Of a stretch of DNA of 7,593 nt, positions 1 through 6,697 are shown piece after piece. Below the pieces are notes generated by a model. That model was not told the origin of the DNA and made no database searches. It saw only the letters and a list, made by a program, of their open reading frames with translations. The stretch is from NCBI GenBank assembly GCA_025054755.1, contig JANWZH010000016.1:1-7593 (forward strand), read 5' to 3'. Position 1 is the stretch's first letter. Every line of letters starts with the position of its first letter. The position numbers and the translations under genes were made by a program. The DNA is from Patescibacteria group bacterium (GTDB lineage Bacteria > Patescibacteriota > Minisyncoccia > UBA6257 > 2-01-FULL-56-20).

Positions 1-1
1 A

Positions 2-7
2 TAAAAT
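2..7 (+). promoter_or_regulatory. Possible -10 box for the tRNA-Glu gene
   Basis: TAAAAT (5 of 6 matches to TATAAT) ends 8 bases before the mature tRNA 5' end, a plausible place for the -10 element of a tRNA promoter. The -35 region lies outside the window. In DNA this AT-rich a single near match is weak evidence, and the tRNA could equally be part of a longer transcript from upstream. Confidence 0.3.
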
Positions 8-15
8 AATGTAAT

Positions 16-90
16 GGCCCCGTCGTCTAGTCTGGTTTAGGACATCGGTTTCTCAAGCCGGTAACACGGGTTCAAATCCCGTCGGGGCTA
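16..90 (+). tRNA. tRNA-Glu, anticodon CTC
   Basis: The sequence folds as a complete cloverleaf. The acceptor stem pairs 16-22 with 83-89, with G16-T89 as a G-U wobble at the top. The D stem is 25-27 with 41-43 and has a 13-base loop. The anticodon stem is 45-49 with 57-61. The anticodon loop TTCTCAA carries CTC at 52-54. The T stem is 66-70 with 78-82 around loop TTCAAAT. A90 is the discriminator. The overall sequence, including the GTCTAG and GGTAACA segments, resembles bacterial tRNA-Glu. It reads GAG codons, which are rare in this AT-rich genome, so a second tRNA-Glu with TTC is expected elsewhere. The 3' CCA is not encoded (ACA follows the stem), so a CCA-adding enzyme is needed. Confidence 0.95.
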
Positions 91-110
91 CAAATTTATT
101 TAATATCACT

Positions 111-132
111 ATCCTTAATGTTTTAGGATTTT
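111..132 (+). terminator. Weak terminator-like hairpin after tRNA-Glu
   Basis: ATCCT at 111-115 pairs with AGGAT at 125-129. Two further A-T pairs across a T-T mismatch leave a small loop, and a short T run (129-132) follows. The stem is only five solid pairs and the T tract is broken by AA, so this is a marginal intrinsic terminator. Its position between the tRNA and the next promoter fits the role. The rest of the 91-197 spacer shows only AT-rich sequence and the promoter listed separately. Confidence 0.3.
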
Positions 133-182
133 AACTTTAAAAATATTTCTGTATTATATTTTCTTTTAATTTTATAATTAAT

Positions 183-191
183 TGATATAAT
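183..191 (+). promoter_or_regulatory. Extended -10 promoter, leaderless start of the transketolase gene
   Basis: TGATATAAT is a perfect extended -10 (TGn followed by TATAAT at 186-191). Exactly six bases separate it from the ATG at 198, so transcription should begin at or within a base of the start codon. There is no Shine-Dalgarno sequence in the spacer. No convincing -35 box is visible about 17 bases upstream, which is usual for extended -10 promoters. The same spacing recurs at 2236 and 6698, which supports this being functional rather than chance. Confidence 0.7.
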
Positions 192-197
192 AAAATT

Positions 198-1187
198 ATG
201 TTAAATAAAGAATTAAATTTAAGTTCAAATATTTTCCAGCCCAATATTGAAGAAAAACCAACGCGGGCTGGATTTGGCGAGGGGCTTTTAGAATTAGGTT
301 TAGAAAATAAAAATGTAATATCACTATGCGCTGATTTAAAAGATTCAACTTATAATTATTTGTTTGCCGAAAAATTTCCAGATAGATTTTTTGAGGTTGG
401 AGTTGCTGAGCAAAATATGGCCACTGTAGCAGCGGGTTTGGGCATTTCTGGTAAGATTGTTTTTATTTCTTCATATGCTACTTTTTCTCCTGGCAGAAAT
501 TGGGAACAAATTAGAACAACAATTGCTTATAATGATTCAAATGTTAAAATTGCTGGACATCATGCTGGAATTTTAACTGGTCCAGATGGAGCAACTCATC
601 AGGCAACTGAGGATATTGCTATAATGCGAGTTTTACCTAATATGAAAGTAGTTGTCCCAGTTGATGCTATTGAAGCTAAAAAAGCAACTATTTTTGCTGG
701 TCATATTTGGGGACCAGTTTATTTAAGATTTCAAAGAGAAAAAACACCTATTTTAACAACCGAGCAAACTCCTTTTGTTTTGGGAAAAATTGAAATTTTT
801 TGGCAGTCTAAAAAGCCAGAGGTTTTAATTATTGGTGCCGGTCCAGTTTTATATAATGCTTTATGGGCAGCTCATGATTTAGAAAAAGAAAAAATAGGTT
901 CAATAGTTGTAAATTGTCATACCATTAAGCCATTAGATAAAAAAATTATTGATTTATCTAAAAAATGTAAAGCAGTTGTAACAGTTGAAGAACATCAAAT
1001 TAATGGTGGTTTGGGTGGAGCAGTTGCTGAAATGTTGGCATCAAAATATCCTGTTCCAATAGAATTTGTTGGTTTACAAGATGTTTTTGGAGAATCTGGG
1101 AGGCCCAAAGATTTAATTTCTAAGTATGGTCTAGATGTTTTTGATATTAAAATTGCTGTCAAAAAAGTAATTAAAAGAAAGAAATAA
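198..1187 (+). CDS. Transketolase, C-terminal subunit (split type)
   Basis: This is the C-terminal half of a two-gene transketolase: the pyrimidine-binding domain (about residues 20-190) and the C-terminal domain (about 205-320). Transketolase moves two-carbon units between sugar phosphates using thiamine diphosphate in the cytoplasm. The segment EVGVAEQNM carries the glutamate (E71) expected to activate the thiamine aminopyrimidine ring, and GATHQATED (131-139) is a conserved family segment. HQINGGLGG (266-274) marks the C-terminal domain. At 329 residues it is normal for the split form and lacks the diphosphate-binding half, which must be encoded elsewhere; the gene just upstream is a tRNA. 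1-Deoxyxylulose-5-phosphate synthase is unlikely because the N-terminal wording (EEKPTRAGFGEGL) is that of split transketolases. The start is fixed by the TATAAT six bases upstream. The sugar kinase gene follows after 2 bases. Confidence 0.92.
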   Translation: MLNKELNLSSNIFQPNIEEKPTRAGFGEGLLELGLENKNVISLCADLKDSTYNYLFAEKFPDRFFEVGVAEQNMATVAAGLGISGKIVFISSYATFSPGRNWEQIRTTIAYNDSNVKIAGHHAGILTGPDGATHQATEDIAIMRVLPNMKVVVPVDAIEAKKATIFAGHIWGPVYLRFQREKTPILTTEQTPFVLGKIEIFWQSKKPEVLIIGAGPVLYNALWAAHDLEKEKIGSIVVNCHTIKPLDKKIIDLSKKCKAVVTVEEHQINGGLGGAVAEMLASKYPVPIEFVGLQDVFGESGRPKDLISKYGLDVFDIKIAVKKVIKRKK

Positions 1188-1189
1188 AA

Positions 1190-2215
1190 ATGTTTGATAT
1201 TATAACAATTGGCTCAACAACTTTTGATAATTTTGTTTTAATTGATGCCGAAACAATGTTTTGGGATAGGGTTCCTTCTAAAAGAGCCTTAGTTTTTCCT
1301 TTTGGCGAAAAAGTTGAGATAAAAAAAATAATTTATTCTATTGGAGGGAATTCAGCAAATGCGGCAATTACTTTTGCTCGTCAAAATTTAAAAACAGCTT
1401 GTTTAGCTAAAATTGGAAAAGATATTTATGGCGATTTTATATTAAAAAATTTGAAAAAAGAAAGAATAAATATAAAATATATTATTCAAGATAATTCAAA
1501 GGAAACAGCTTATTCTATTATTTTACTACAAAAAGGTGAGCGAACTATTTTATCATATCATGGCGCATCAAATTATTTACAAAATAATGATTTAAAAAAT
1601 TTAAATCAATTTAAAAGTAAGTGGTGGTATGTTTCTTTAGCTGGAGAATCTTATAAAATTTTTCAAAAAATTGTAAATTTTGCTTATCAAAATAAAATTG
1701 CTTTAGCTTTTAATCCTAGTGGTTATCATTTAATGAAGGATAAAAATACTATTTTAAAAAATTTATCTAAAATTTCAGTTTTGATTTTAAATGAAGAAGA
1801 AGCTTCAATTTTAATGAATATAAAATGGCAAAAAGAAAAAGAAATTTTCAAAAAATTAGATAAATTAATGCCTGGAATTTTAATTATTACTAAGGGTAGA
1901 GATGGCGCTATGGTTTCAGATAATAGATTTATTTACCGCTCTGGCATTTTCAAAGAAAAAAAATTAGTTGATCGAACAGGAGCTGGTGATGCTTATGGAT
2001 CTGGTTTTGTTGCTTCTTTAATTTTACAAAACATTGACTTTTATAATTTTAAAAATATAACAGAACAAAATATTTTACATGCTATTAATTTTGCTACAGC
2101 AAATTCTACTTCAGTTGTAGAATTTATTGGCGCTACAACAGGAATTTTAAAGTTAAATGATTTTAAAAAAAGTGTTAGATTTAAAGATTTAAAAATTCAA
2201 GTAGAAAAAATATAG
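1190..2215 (+). CDS. PfkB-family (ribokinase-like) sugar kinase
   Basis: This is an ATP-dependent carbohydrate or nucleoside kinase of the ribokinase/PfkB fold, 341 residues and full length. The N-terminal substrate-binding signature is GGNSANAA (52-59). The NEEE segment (201-204) matches the family's Mg/phosphate-binding N..E motif. DRTGAGDAYGSGF (261-273) holds the anion hole and the catalytic aspartate D267. The substrate cannot be read from sequence: fructose-6-phosphate, fructose-1-phosphate, tagatose-6-phosphate, ribose and adenosine kinases all share these motifs. The stretch at about residues 20-45 (WDRVPSKRALVFPFG) before the GG signature is where substrate-lid differences occur. The ATG lies 2 bases after the transketolase stop with no clear Shine-Dalgarno, so translation is probably coupled. 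Its placement near a ketose-bisphosphate aldolase suggests, by inference only, a phosphofructokinase-like role. Confidence 0.88.
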   Translation: MFDIITIGSTTFDNFVLIDAETMFWDRVPSKRALVFPFGEKVEIKKIIYSIGGNSANAAITFARQNLKTACLAKIGKDIYGDFILKNLKKERINIKYIIQDNSKETAYSIILLQKGERTILSYHGASNYLQNNDLKNLNQFKSKWWYVSLAGESYKIFQKIVNFAYQNKIALAFNPSGYHLMKDKNTILKNLSKISVLILNEEEASILMNIKWQKEKEIFKKLDKLMPGILIITKGRDGAMVSDNRFIYRSGIFKEKKLVDRTGAGDAYGSGFVASLILQNIDFYNFKNITEQNILHAINFATANSTSVVEFIGATTGILKLNDFKKSVRFKDLKIQVEKI

Positions 2216-2223
2216 GATAATAA

Positions 2224-2229
2224 TATAAT
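2224..2229 (+). promoter_or_regulatory. TATAAT -10 box, leaderless start of the unknown gene
   Basis: A perfect TATAAT sits in the 20-base gap after the kinase gene and ends exactly six bases before the ATG at 2236, the same geometry as at 198 and 6698. The surrounding bases are nearly the same as upstream of transketolase. No TG extension and no good -35 hexamer are seen. This predicts that the unknown gene and the aldolase can be transcribed separately from the upstream pair. Confidence 0.6.
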
Positions 2230-2235
2230 AAATTT

Positions 2236-3489
2236 ATGATTGAAACATATAAATATTTATCAAAAATTTTAGAAGTAGACTCAGGTTTTTTGGAGGGATT
2301 AGACAAAGAAATGTCTGCTATTCTAGGCAAAAGCGATGTTTTAGAAAAAGTTGCTTTAGAAAATGAAGCCTTAATTAATAGAACATTAAATTTATTAGAT
2401 AGCAATCAAAAAAGCGCTGAGCATATTAGAATGATTTTAAGAGAAATTTCGCTTTTGCATGAAAAATTTTTTATTGATTTTTTAGAAATTATTGAAGGAC
2501 GAAATAGATTTGAAAAAGCAGTTAATATTGCTAAAAAAATTGCTAAAGTTGATAAGGGAATTTTTTTGAAAAAAGAATTAGCTGAAAAATTTTTATTACA
2601 AAGAGAAGCTCCAAACTTATTAAAATATTTAAATTGTAAAAATATGGAAGAAGTTTTGACTCGTTACGATGTTTTTGAAATTTGGAGCGCTTTACGTTTT
2701 GTTGAATCAAACGAGTGGATGCATCAGACTTTTGAAGAAATTTATAAAAATTTAAATGTTGATGATTTTGAGGAAAGAGAAATTCAAATTAAAGTTTTAG
2801 GAGAGGAGTGGCATGATGTTGCGCAAAAATTTGTTGCTAAAAAACATCATAATGTTAGCCATTTAAAGGAGTTTGGAATTATATTTCTAAATCAGATTGC
2901 GGAAAATATACCTGGTAAATTTTTAAGAGATTTTGCTTTAATTTTGCATTATACTCATGAAATTAATTTTTATTCTAAAATGTTTTTAAAGTATTTAAAT
3001 TCTTATGATTTTAATGAAAAATTTAAATCTTTATTAAGAGGAGATGTTTTAGAAATTAAAGATATTTCTAATTTATCAAAATTTCAATGGTTAATTGTTC
3101 AACGTTATCTTTGGAAAGAAAATTCTAAAGACCCTCGATTATTTATTCAAAGAGTTAATCCTGAATCGTTGCATTGGGCTCGTGGAGAAAAAGATTTGGG
3201 ATTAATTAGTGGAGTAGGCAAAAAACTTGATTTGAATTTATGGCACAACCTTGATTGGGTTGGCGGAGTTTTTAGTGACGGCGAAGACCAAATTGTTAGT
3301 TTTGATTTGGAAGATAATGTTATGTCTGCTGTTTCCTTCGCTGAAGGTAAAAATGAATATTTTAATTATCATCAAAGAGAGGCAATGTGGACTAAAATTT
3401 TTTGTGAATATGTTGGCGGAGAAGAAAAAATGGAAGAAATTTTAATTAATCACTTTTTTGATGGTTTGGTTGATTTTAAAAAAATATGA
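2236..3489 (+). CDS. Uncharacterised 417-residue protein, probably a CPR-conserved family
   Basis: I do not recognise a named domain. The protein looks soluble, with no signal peptide or membrane segment. Residues 1-270 are mostly helical and charged. The middle contains SALRFVESNEWMH (151-163) and a histidine-rich stretch with H193, H204, H205, H209, H238 and H241, several next to acidic residues (WHD at 192-194, HE at 241-242), which could bind metal. The C-terminal part is richer in Trp and Gly, with LHWARGEKDLG (312-322) and LWHNLDWVGGVF (335-346). From memory, closely worded proteins occur as hypothetical proteins in many CPR genomes; I could not check this. It lies between a sugar kinase and an aldolase and overlaps the aldolase start by 4 bases (ATGA), so a role in sugar-phosphate metabolism is plausible. 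The start is supported by the TATAAT six bases upstream. Confidence 0.85.
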   Translation: MIETYKYLSKILEVDSGFLEGLDKEMSAILGKSDVLEKVALENEALINRTLNLLDSNQKSAEHIRMILREISLLHEKFFIDFLEIIEGRNRFEKAVNIAKKIAKVDKGIFLKKELAEKFLLQREAPNLLKYLNCKNMEEVLTRYDVFEIWSALRFVESNEWMHQTFEEIYKNLNVDDFEEREIQIKVLGEEWHDVAQKFVAKKHHNVSHLKEFGIIFLNQIAENIPGKFLRDFALILHYTHEINFYSKMFLKYLNSYDFNEKFKSLLRGDVLEIKDISNLSKFQWLIVQRYLWKENSKDPRLFIQRVNPESLHWARGEKDLGLISGVGKKLDLNLWHNLDWVGGVFSDGEDQIVSFDLEDNVMSAVSFAEGKNEYFNYHQREAMWTKIFCEYVGGEEKMEEILINHFFDGLVDFKKI

Positions 3490-4349
3490 AATTAAAAGAT
3501 TTAATTATAAAAGCTAATAAAAATTTTGAAGTTATTTGGCATTTTAATGTTTCTGAATTTTCAATGATAAAAGCTATTTTTGATGCAGCTTATGAATTAA
3601 AACGTCCAATAATTATTGGCGTTTCTGAGGGCGAAAGAAAATTTTTTGGCACAAAGCAAATTAAAGCTATTATTGAAAGCTTTAAAAATAAATATAATTT
3701 TCCTATCTTTTTGAATGCTGATCATTGCCATTCTTTTGATTCTGTAAAAGAAGCTATTGATTCCGGATTTGATGCTGTAATTTTTGATGGAACAACATTA
3801 AGTTTTGAAGAAAACATTTCTCAAACGCGTCAAGTAGTTGAATATGCTCGATCTAAAAATCCGGATATTTTAATTGAAGCTGAATTGGGTTATATTGGAA
3901 AACATTCTGGAATTTTGCATAAGTTGCCAGAGGGTGTAAATTTAGATAAAAAAAATTTTACCACACCAGAACAAGCATTAAAATTTATTAATCAGACTGG
4001 AATAGATTTATTTTCGCCGTTTGTTGGGAATATTCATGGCATTATTTTAAATAATGATAAAGTTTTAAATTCTGCAATTGATATTGAACAAATTGAAAAA
4101 ATTAAAAATTTAACTAATTTTCCATTAGTCTTGCATGGTGGATCAGGTATTTTAGAGCAAAATTTTATTTTAGCTGTTAAAGCCGGAATTAATATTATTC
4201 ATATTTCAACAGAATTAAGATTAACTTGGTTTAATTCTTTAAAAAAATTTATAGAAAATAATCCTAATGAAATTACTCCTTATAAAGTTTTAAATTCTTC
4301 TTATGAAAACGTTTATCAAGTTGTTTTAAAATATTTAAAATTAATTTAA
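3486..4349 (+). CDS. Class II fructose/tagatose-bisphosphate aldolase family protein
   Basis: Zinc-dependent aldolases of this family cleave fructose- or tagatose-1,6-bisphosphate to dihydroxyacetone phosphate and glyceraldehyde-3-phosphate in the cytoplasm. The family features are present in order: HFNVSE near the N-terminus (19-24), NADHCH (77-82) with catalytic D79 and zinc ligand H80, EAELGYIG (131-138), GNIHG (181-185) with zinc ligand H184, and LHGGSG (216-221) with zinc ligand H217. At 287 residues it is of normal length for the KbaY/GatY/Fba type. One oddity is the phosphate/substrate loop near residues 234-244, which reads INIIHISTELR where relatives have a K-[IV]-N segment before TEL. 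The usual asparagine appears replaced by H239. The gene shares an ATGA overlap with the upstream unknown gene. Fructose versus tagatose substrate cannot be decided. Confidence 0.9.
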   Translation: MKLKDLIIKANKNFEVIWHFNVSEFSMIKAIFDAAYELKRPIIIGVSEGERKFFGTKQIKAIIESFKNKYNFPIFLNADHCHSFDSVKEAIDSGFDAVIFDGTTLSFEENISQTRQVVEYARSKNPDILIEAELGYIGKHSGILHKLPEGVNLDKKNFTTPEQALKFINQTGIDLFSPFVGNIHGIILNNDKVLNSAIDIEQIEKIKNLTNFPLVLHGGSGILEQNFILAVKAGINIIHISTELRLTWFNSLKKFIENNPNEITPYKVLNSSYENVYQVVLKYLKLI

Positions 4350-4356
4350 TTTTTAT

Positions 4357-4385
4357 TTGCTCTGTCTTAATTTTTATGATATTTT
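4357..4385 (+). promoter_or_regulatory. Possible extended -10 promoter for the proS-mreB pair
   Basis: In the 43-base gap after the aldolase gene, TTGCTC (4357-4362) and TGATATTTT (TG at 4377-4378, -10 at 4380-4385) are 17 bases apart. The -10 ends seven bases before the ATG at 4393, close to the six-base spacing of the other promoters here. The -10 matches only 4 of 6. TATGAT (4375-4380, 5 of 6) is an alternative that would give a leader of about five bases. No Shine-Dalgarno or terminator hairpin is visible in the gap. Confidence 0.4.
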
Positions 4386-4392
4386 TTAATTA

Positions 4393-5637
4393 ATGATTTT
4401 ATCTAATTTTTTTATAAAAACTCAGAAGAATATATCAAGCGAAGATATTTCTTATAATGCAAAATTATTAGAAAAAGCAGGTTTTATCTATAAAAATTCA
4501 AGCGGTATTTACACTTTTTTCCCCTTAGGATGGATAGTTATTCAAAATATTATAAAAATTATTCGCGAAGAAATGTCTAATATTGGAGCTCTAGAAATGA
4601 TGATGCCTGCTTTGGTTTCTAAGCAAATTTGGCAGACTAGTGGAAGGTGGGATGTTGAAATAGGTTATGAGGTAAAATCTAAAGATAAAGCTGATGCAGA
4701 TTTTGTTTTAGGTTGGACTCATGAAGAAGTTATTTCTGAAATATTTTCTCATTTTATTAATTCTTATAAAGATTTGCCTTTAGCTATGTATCAAATTCAA
4801 ACTAAATTTAGAAATGAGCCAAGAGCTAAATCAGGTCTTTTGCGTGGTAAGGAATTTATTATGAAAGATTTATATAGTTTTCATTCTTCAGAAGATGATT
4901 TGTTTGCATATTATAACCAAGTAGCTTTGGCTTATCAAAAAATATTTAAACGTTGCGGATTAAATTCTATATATACTTTAGCTTCTGGAGGGGCTTTTAC
5001 TATTGCAAATACTCATGAATTTCAAGTTATTTGCGGAGCTGGAGAAGATGAAATTTTAGTTTGTTCATCTTGTGGTTATGCTGAAAATAAAGAAATTTCC
5101 AATTTAAAGCCTGGAGATAAATGTTTAAAATGTGATGGAATTATAAAATTAGAAAAATCAATTGAAGTAGGAAATATTTTTCCTTTGGGCGAAAAATATG
5201 CTCGAGATTTTAATTTAAAATTTAAAGATAAAAATGGTAACGAAAATTATGTAATAATGGGATCTTATGGCATTGGAGTAGGAAGATTGATGGGTACAAT
5301 TGTTGAATTATTTAATGATGAACATGGAATTATTTGGCCTAAAGAAATTGCTCCAGCTTTAGTTTATTTAATTGATATAGATAAAAAAATAGAGGCAAAA
5401 GAATTATATAATTATTTACAAAATAAAGGAATTAGTGTAATTTATGATGACAGAGATTTAAGCATTGGCGAAAAACTTCAAGATGCTGATTTAATTGGGT
5501 TGCCATACCGTTTAATTTTAAGTCCAAAAAATAAAGATTTGATAGAAGTTAAATTGCGTAAAGATAATAAAATTAAACAATTATCAAAAGAAGAGGTTAT
5601 TAATTTAATTGTTAAAAACAATGAAAATATTAAATAA
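4393..5637 (+). CDS. proS: Prolyl-tRNA synthetase, short form without editing insertion
   Basis: This class II synthetase charges tRNA-Pro with proline. The class II core includes motif 1 (about 56-75, with P72), the GWTHEE loop (107-112), motif 2 starting FRNEPRAKSG (139-148), the SHEF-like THEF (207-210) and motif 3 GSYGIGVGR (290-298). The anticodon-binding domain follows (about 320-414). It has 414 residues against roughly 570 for the common bacterial enzyme. The loss is the INS domain between motifs 2 and 3, which clears Ala-tRNA-Pro. In its place is a linker of about 40 residues with two CxxC pairs (C224/C227 and C244/C247), a likely small zinc ribbon. The motif wording is bacterial-type, not the archaeal/eukaryotic type. 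The gene end overlaps mreB by 17 bases. Confidence 0.95.
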   Translation: MILSNFFIKTQKNISSEDISYNAKLLEKAGFIYKNSSGIYTFFPLGWIVIQNIIKIIREEMSNIGALEMMMPALVSKQIWQTSGRWDVEIGYEVKSKDKADADFVLGWTHEEVISEIFSHFINSYKDLPLAMYQIQTKFRNEPRAKSGLLRGKEFIMKDLYSFHSSEDDLFAYYNQVALAYQKIFKRCGLNSIYTLASGGAFTIANTHEFQVICGAGEDEILVCSSCGYAENKEISNLKPGDKCLKCDGIIKLEKSIEVGNIFPLGEKYARDFNLKFKDKNGNENYVIMGSYGIGVGRLMGTIVELFNDEHGIIWPKEIAPALVYLIDIDKKIEAKELYNYLQNKGISVIYDDRDLSIGEKLQDADLIGLPYRLILSPKNKDLIEVKLRKDNKIKQLSKEEVINLIVKNNENIK

Positions 5638-6670
5638 ATTATTTAATGATATTGGAATTGATTTGGGTACAGCAAATTGTTTAATTTATATTAAAGATAG
5701 GGGTATTTTAATTAATGAGCCAACTGTTGCAGCAATTAATATTAAAACTAATCAAATTTTAGCTGTAGGTGATGATGCTAAAAAAATGTTGGGTAGAACT
5801 CCACAACATATTAATGTTGTTCGACCTTTAGTCGGTGGGGTTATTTCTGATTTTGAAATGTCCCGTGAAATGCTTAGAAGCTTTTTTAAAAAATTAAATA
5901 ATCAAAATATTGGTCGTTGGGGTTTTAGAAGGGCTGTAGTGGCTATTCCAAACGATTTAACTGAAGTAGAAAGAAAATCAGTCGAAGACGCTGTTTTGTC
6001 TAGTGGATGTTCTAATGTTTATTTAATAGAATCACCAATTGTAGCAGCATTAGGAGCTGGTTTAAATATTGAAGACCCAGAAGCTAGTTTAATTGTTGAT
6101 ATTGGAGGTGGCACAACAGATATTGCTGTTATTTCAATGAGGGGTATAGTTGCTTCTAAAACATTAAAAATCGCTGGAGATAAGTTTAATCAAGAAATTG
6201 TTGATTTTATTAGAGATGAATTTAAATTAGTGATTGGAGATTTAACAGCTGAAAATATTAAAATTGCAGTTGGTTCAGCTTTGCCATTAGATGAAAAATT
6301 AGAAATGATTGTAAGAGGAAGAGATTTACAAACTGGTTTGCCAAAAGAAATTCTTATTAAAAATAGTCAAATTAGAATAGTTTTGGCTAGATTAATTAAA
6401 CAAATTATTGAATCAATTATTGAAGTTATAGAAAAAACTCCACCAGAATTAGTTGGCGATATGCTAGACAAAGGTATATTTTTATGTGGAGGAGGCGCAT
6501 TGCTTAGAGGTTTAGATGAAGTTATTCAAAAAGAAATTGGAATTGAGTCTAAAATTGTTAATGAGCCATTAATGTGCGTAGCAAGAGGCTTGGGAAAAGT
6601 TATTGATGAATTTGAAAATTATAAAAATATTTTGACTGATTTTTCTTTGCCACCTCAAATTAAGCTTTAA
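5621..6670 (+). CDS. mreB: Rod-shape-determining protein MreB (actin-like)
   Basis: MreB is the bacterial actin homologue that polymerises under the inner membrane and positions the elongation machinery for lateral wall synthesis. It has phosphate-1 motif DLGTAN (14-19), catalytic-site segment IESPIVAALGAG (136-147, with E137), phosphate-2 motif VDIGGGTTD (159-167) and adenosine motif LCGGGALLRGLDE (288-300). At 349 residues it is full length. I chose the ATG at 5621, inside the end of proS (17-base overlap). An in-frame TTG at 5609 adds only MLKT and makes the N-terminus longer than typical, whereas MKILNKLFNDIGIDLG matches the family. No Shine-Dalgarno lies at normal distance (AAGAGG at 5591-5596 is about 25 bases away), so translation is probably coupled to proS. 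mreC follows after 27 bases. Confidence 0.97.
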   Translation: MKILNKLFNDIGIDLGTANCLIYIKDRGILINEPTVAAINIKTNQILAVGDDAKKMLGRTPQHINVVRPLVGGVISDFEMSREMLRSFFKKLNNQNIGRWGFRRAVVAIPNDLTEVERKSVEDAVLSSGCSNVYLIESPIVAALGAGLNIEDPEASLIVDIGGGTTDIAVISMRGIVASKTLKIAGDKFNQEIVDFIRDEFKLVIGDLTAENIKIAVGSALPLDEKLEMIVRGRDLQTGLPKEILIKNSQIRIVLARLIKQIIESIIEVIEKTPPELVGDMLDKGIFLCGGGALLRGLDEVIQKEIGIESKIVNEPLMCVARGLGKVIDEFENYKNILTDFSLPPQIKL

Positions 6671-6685
6671 TTTTTTTGATTTTAT

Positions 6686-6691
6686 TATAAT
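6686..6691 (+). promoter_or_regulatory. TATAAT -10 box, leaderless start of mreC
   Basis: A perfect TATAAT lies in the 27-base gap between mreB and mreC and ends exactly six bases before the mreC ATG. It is the third occurrence of this geometry in the window. There is no TG extension, no clear -35 and no Shine-Dalgarno. It suggests that mreC and the next gene can be expressed independently of proS-mreB, although read-through from mreB is also likely because no terminator is seen. Confidence 0.55.
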
Positions 6692-6697
6692 TTTAAA

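Noticed and set aside
101..327. Exact 12-base repeat TAATATCACTAT at 101-112 and 316-327
   Set aside because: One copy is in the spacer and one inside the transketolase coding sequence. There is no flanking similarity or symmetry, so it is most likely chance in AT-rich DNA.
2181..2405. 74-codon open frame on the minus strand
   Set aside because: It lies across the end of the kinase gene and the start of the unknown gene, both well supported on the + strand. Its sequence (Ser/Phe/Leu-rich) looks like the reverse complement of AT-rich coding DNA and it has no promoter or recognisable domain.
3251..3445. 64-codon open frame on the + strand inside the unknown gene
   Set aside because: It is wholly contained in the 417-residue gene in another frame, with a Lys/Leu/Ile-rich product typical of an out-of-frame reading.
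5609..5620. TTG at 5609 as the mreB start
   Set aside because: It adds only four residues and has no start signal. The ATG at 5621 gives the N-terminus expected for MreB, so I used that.
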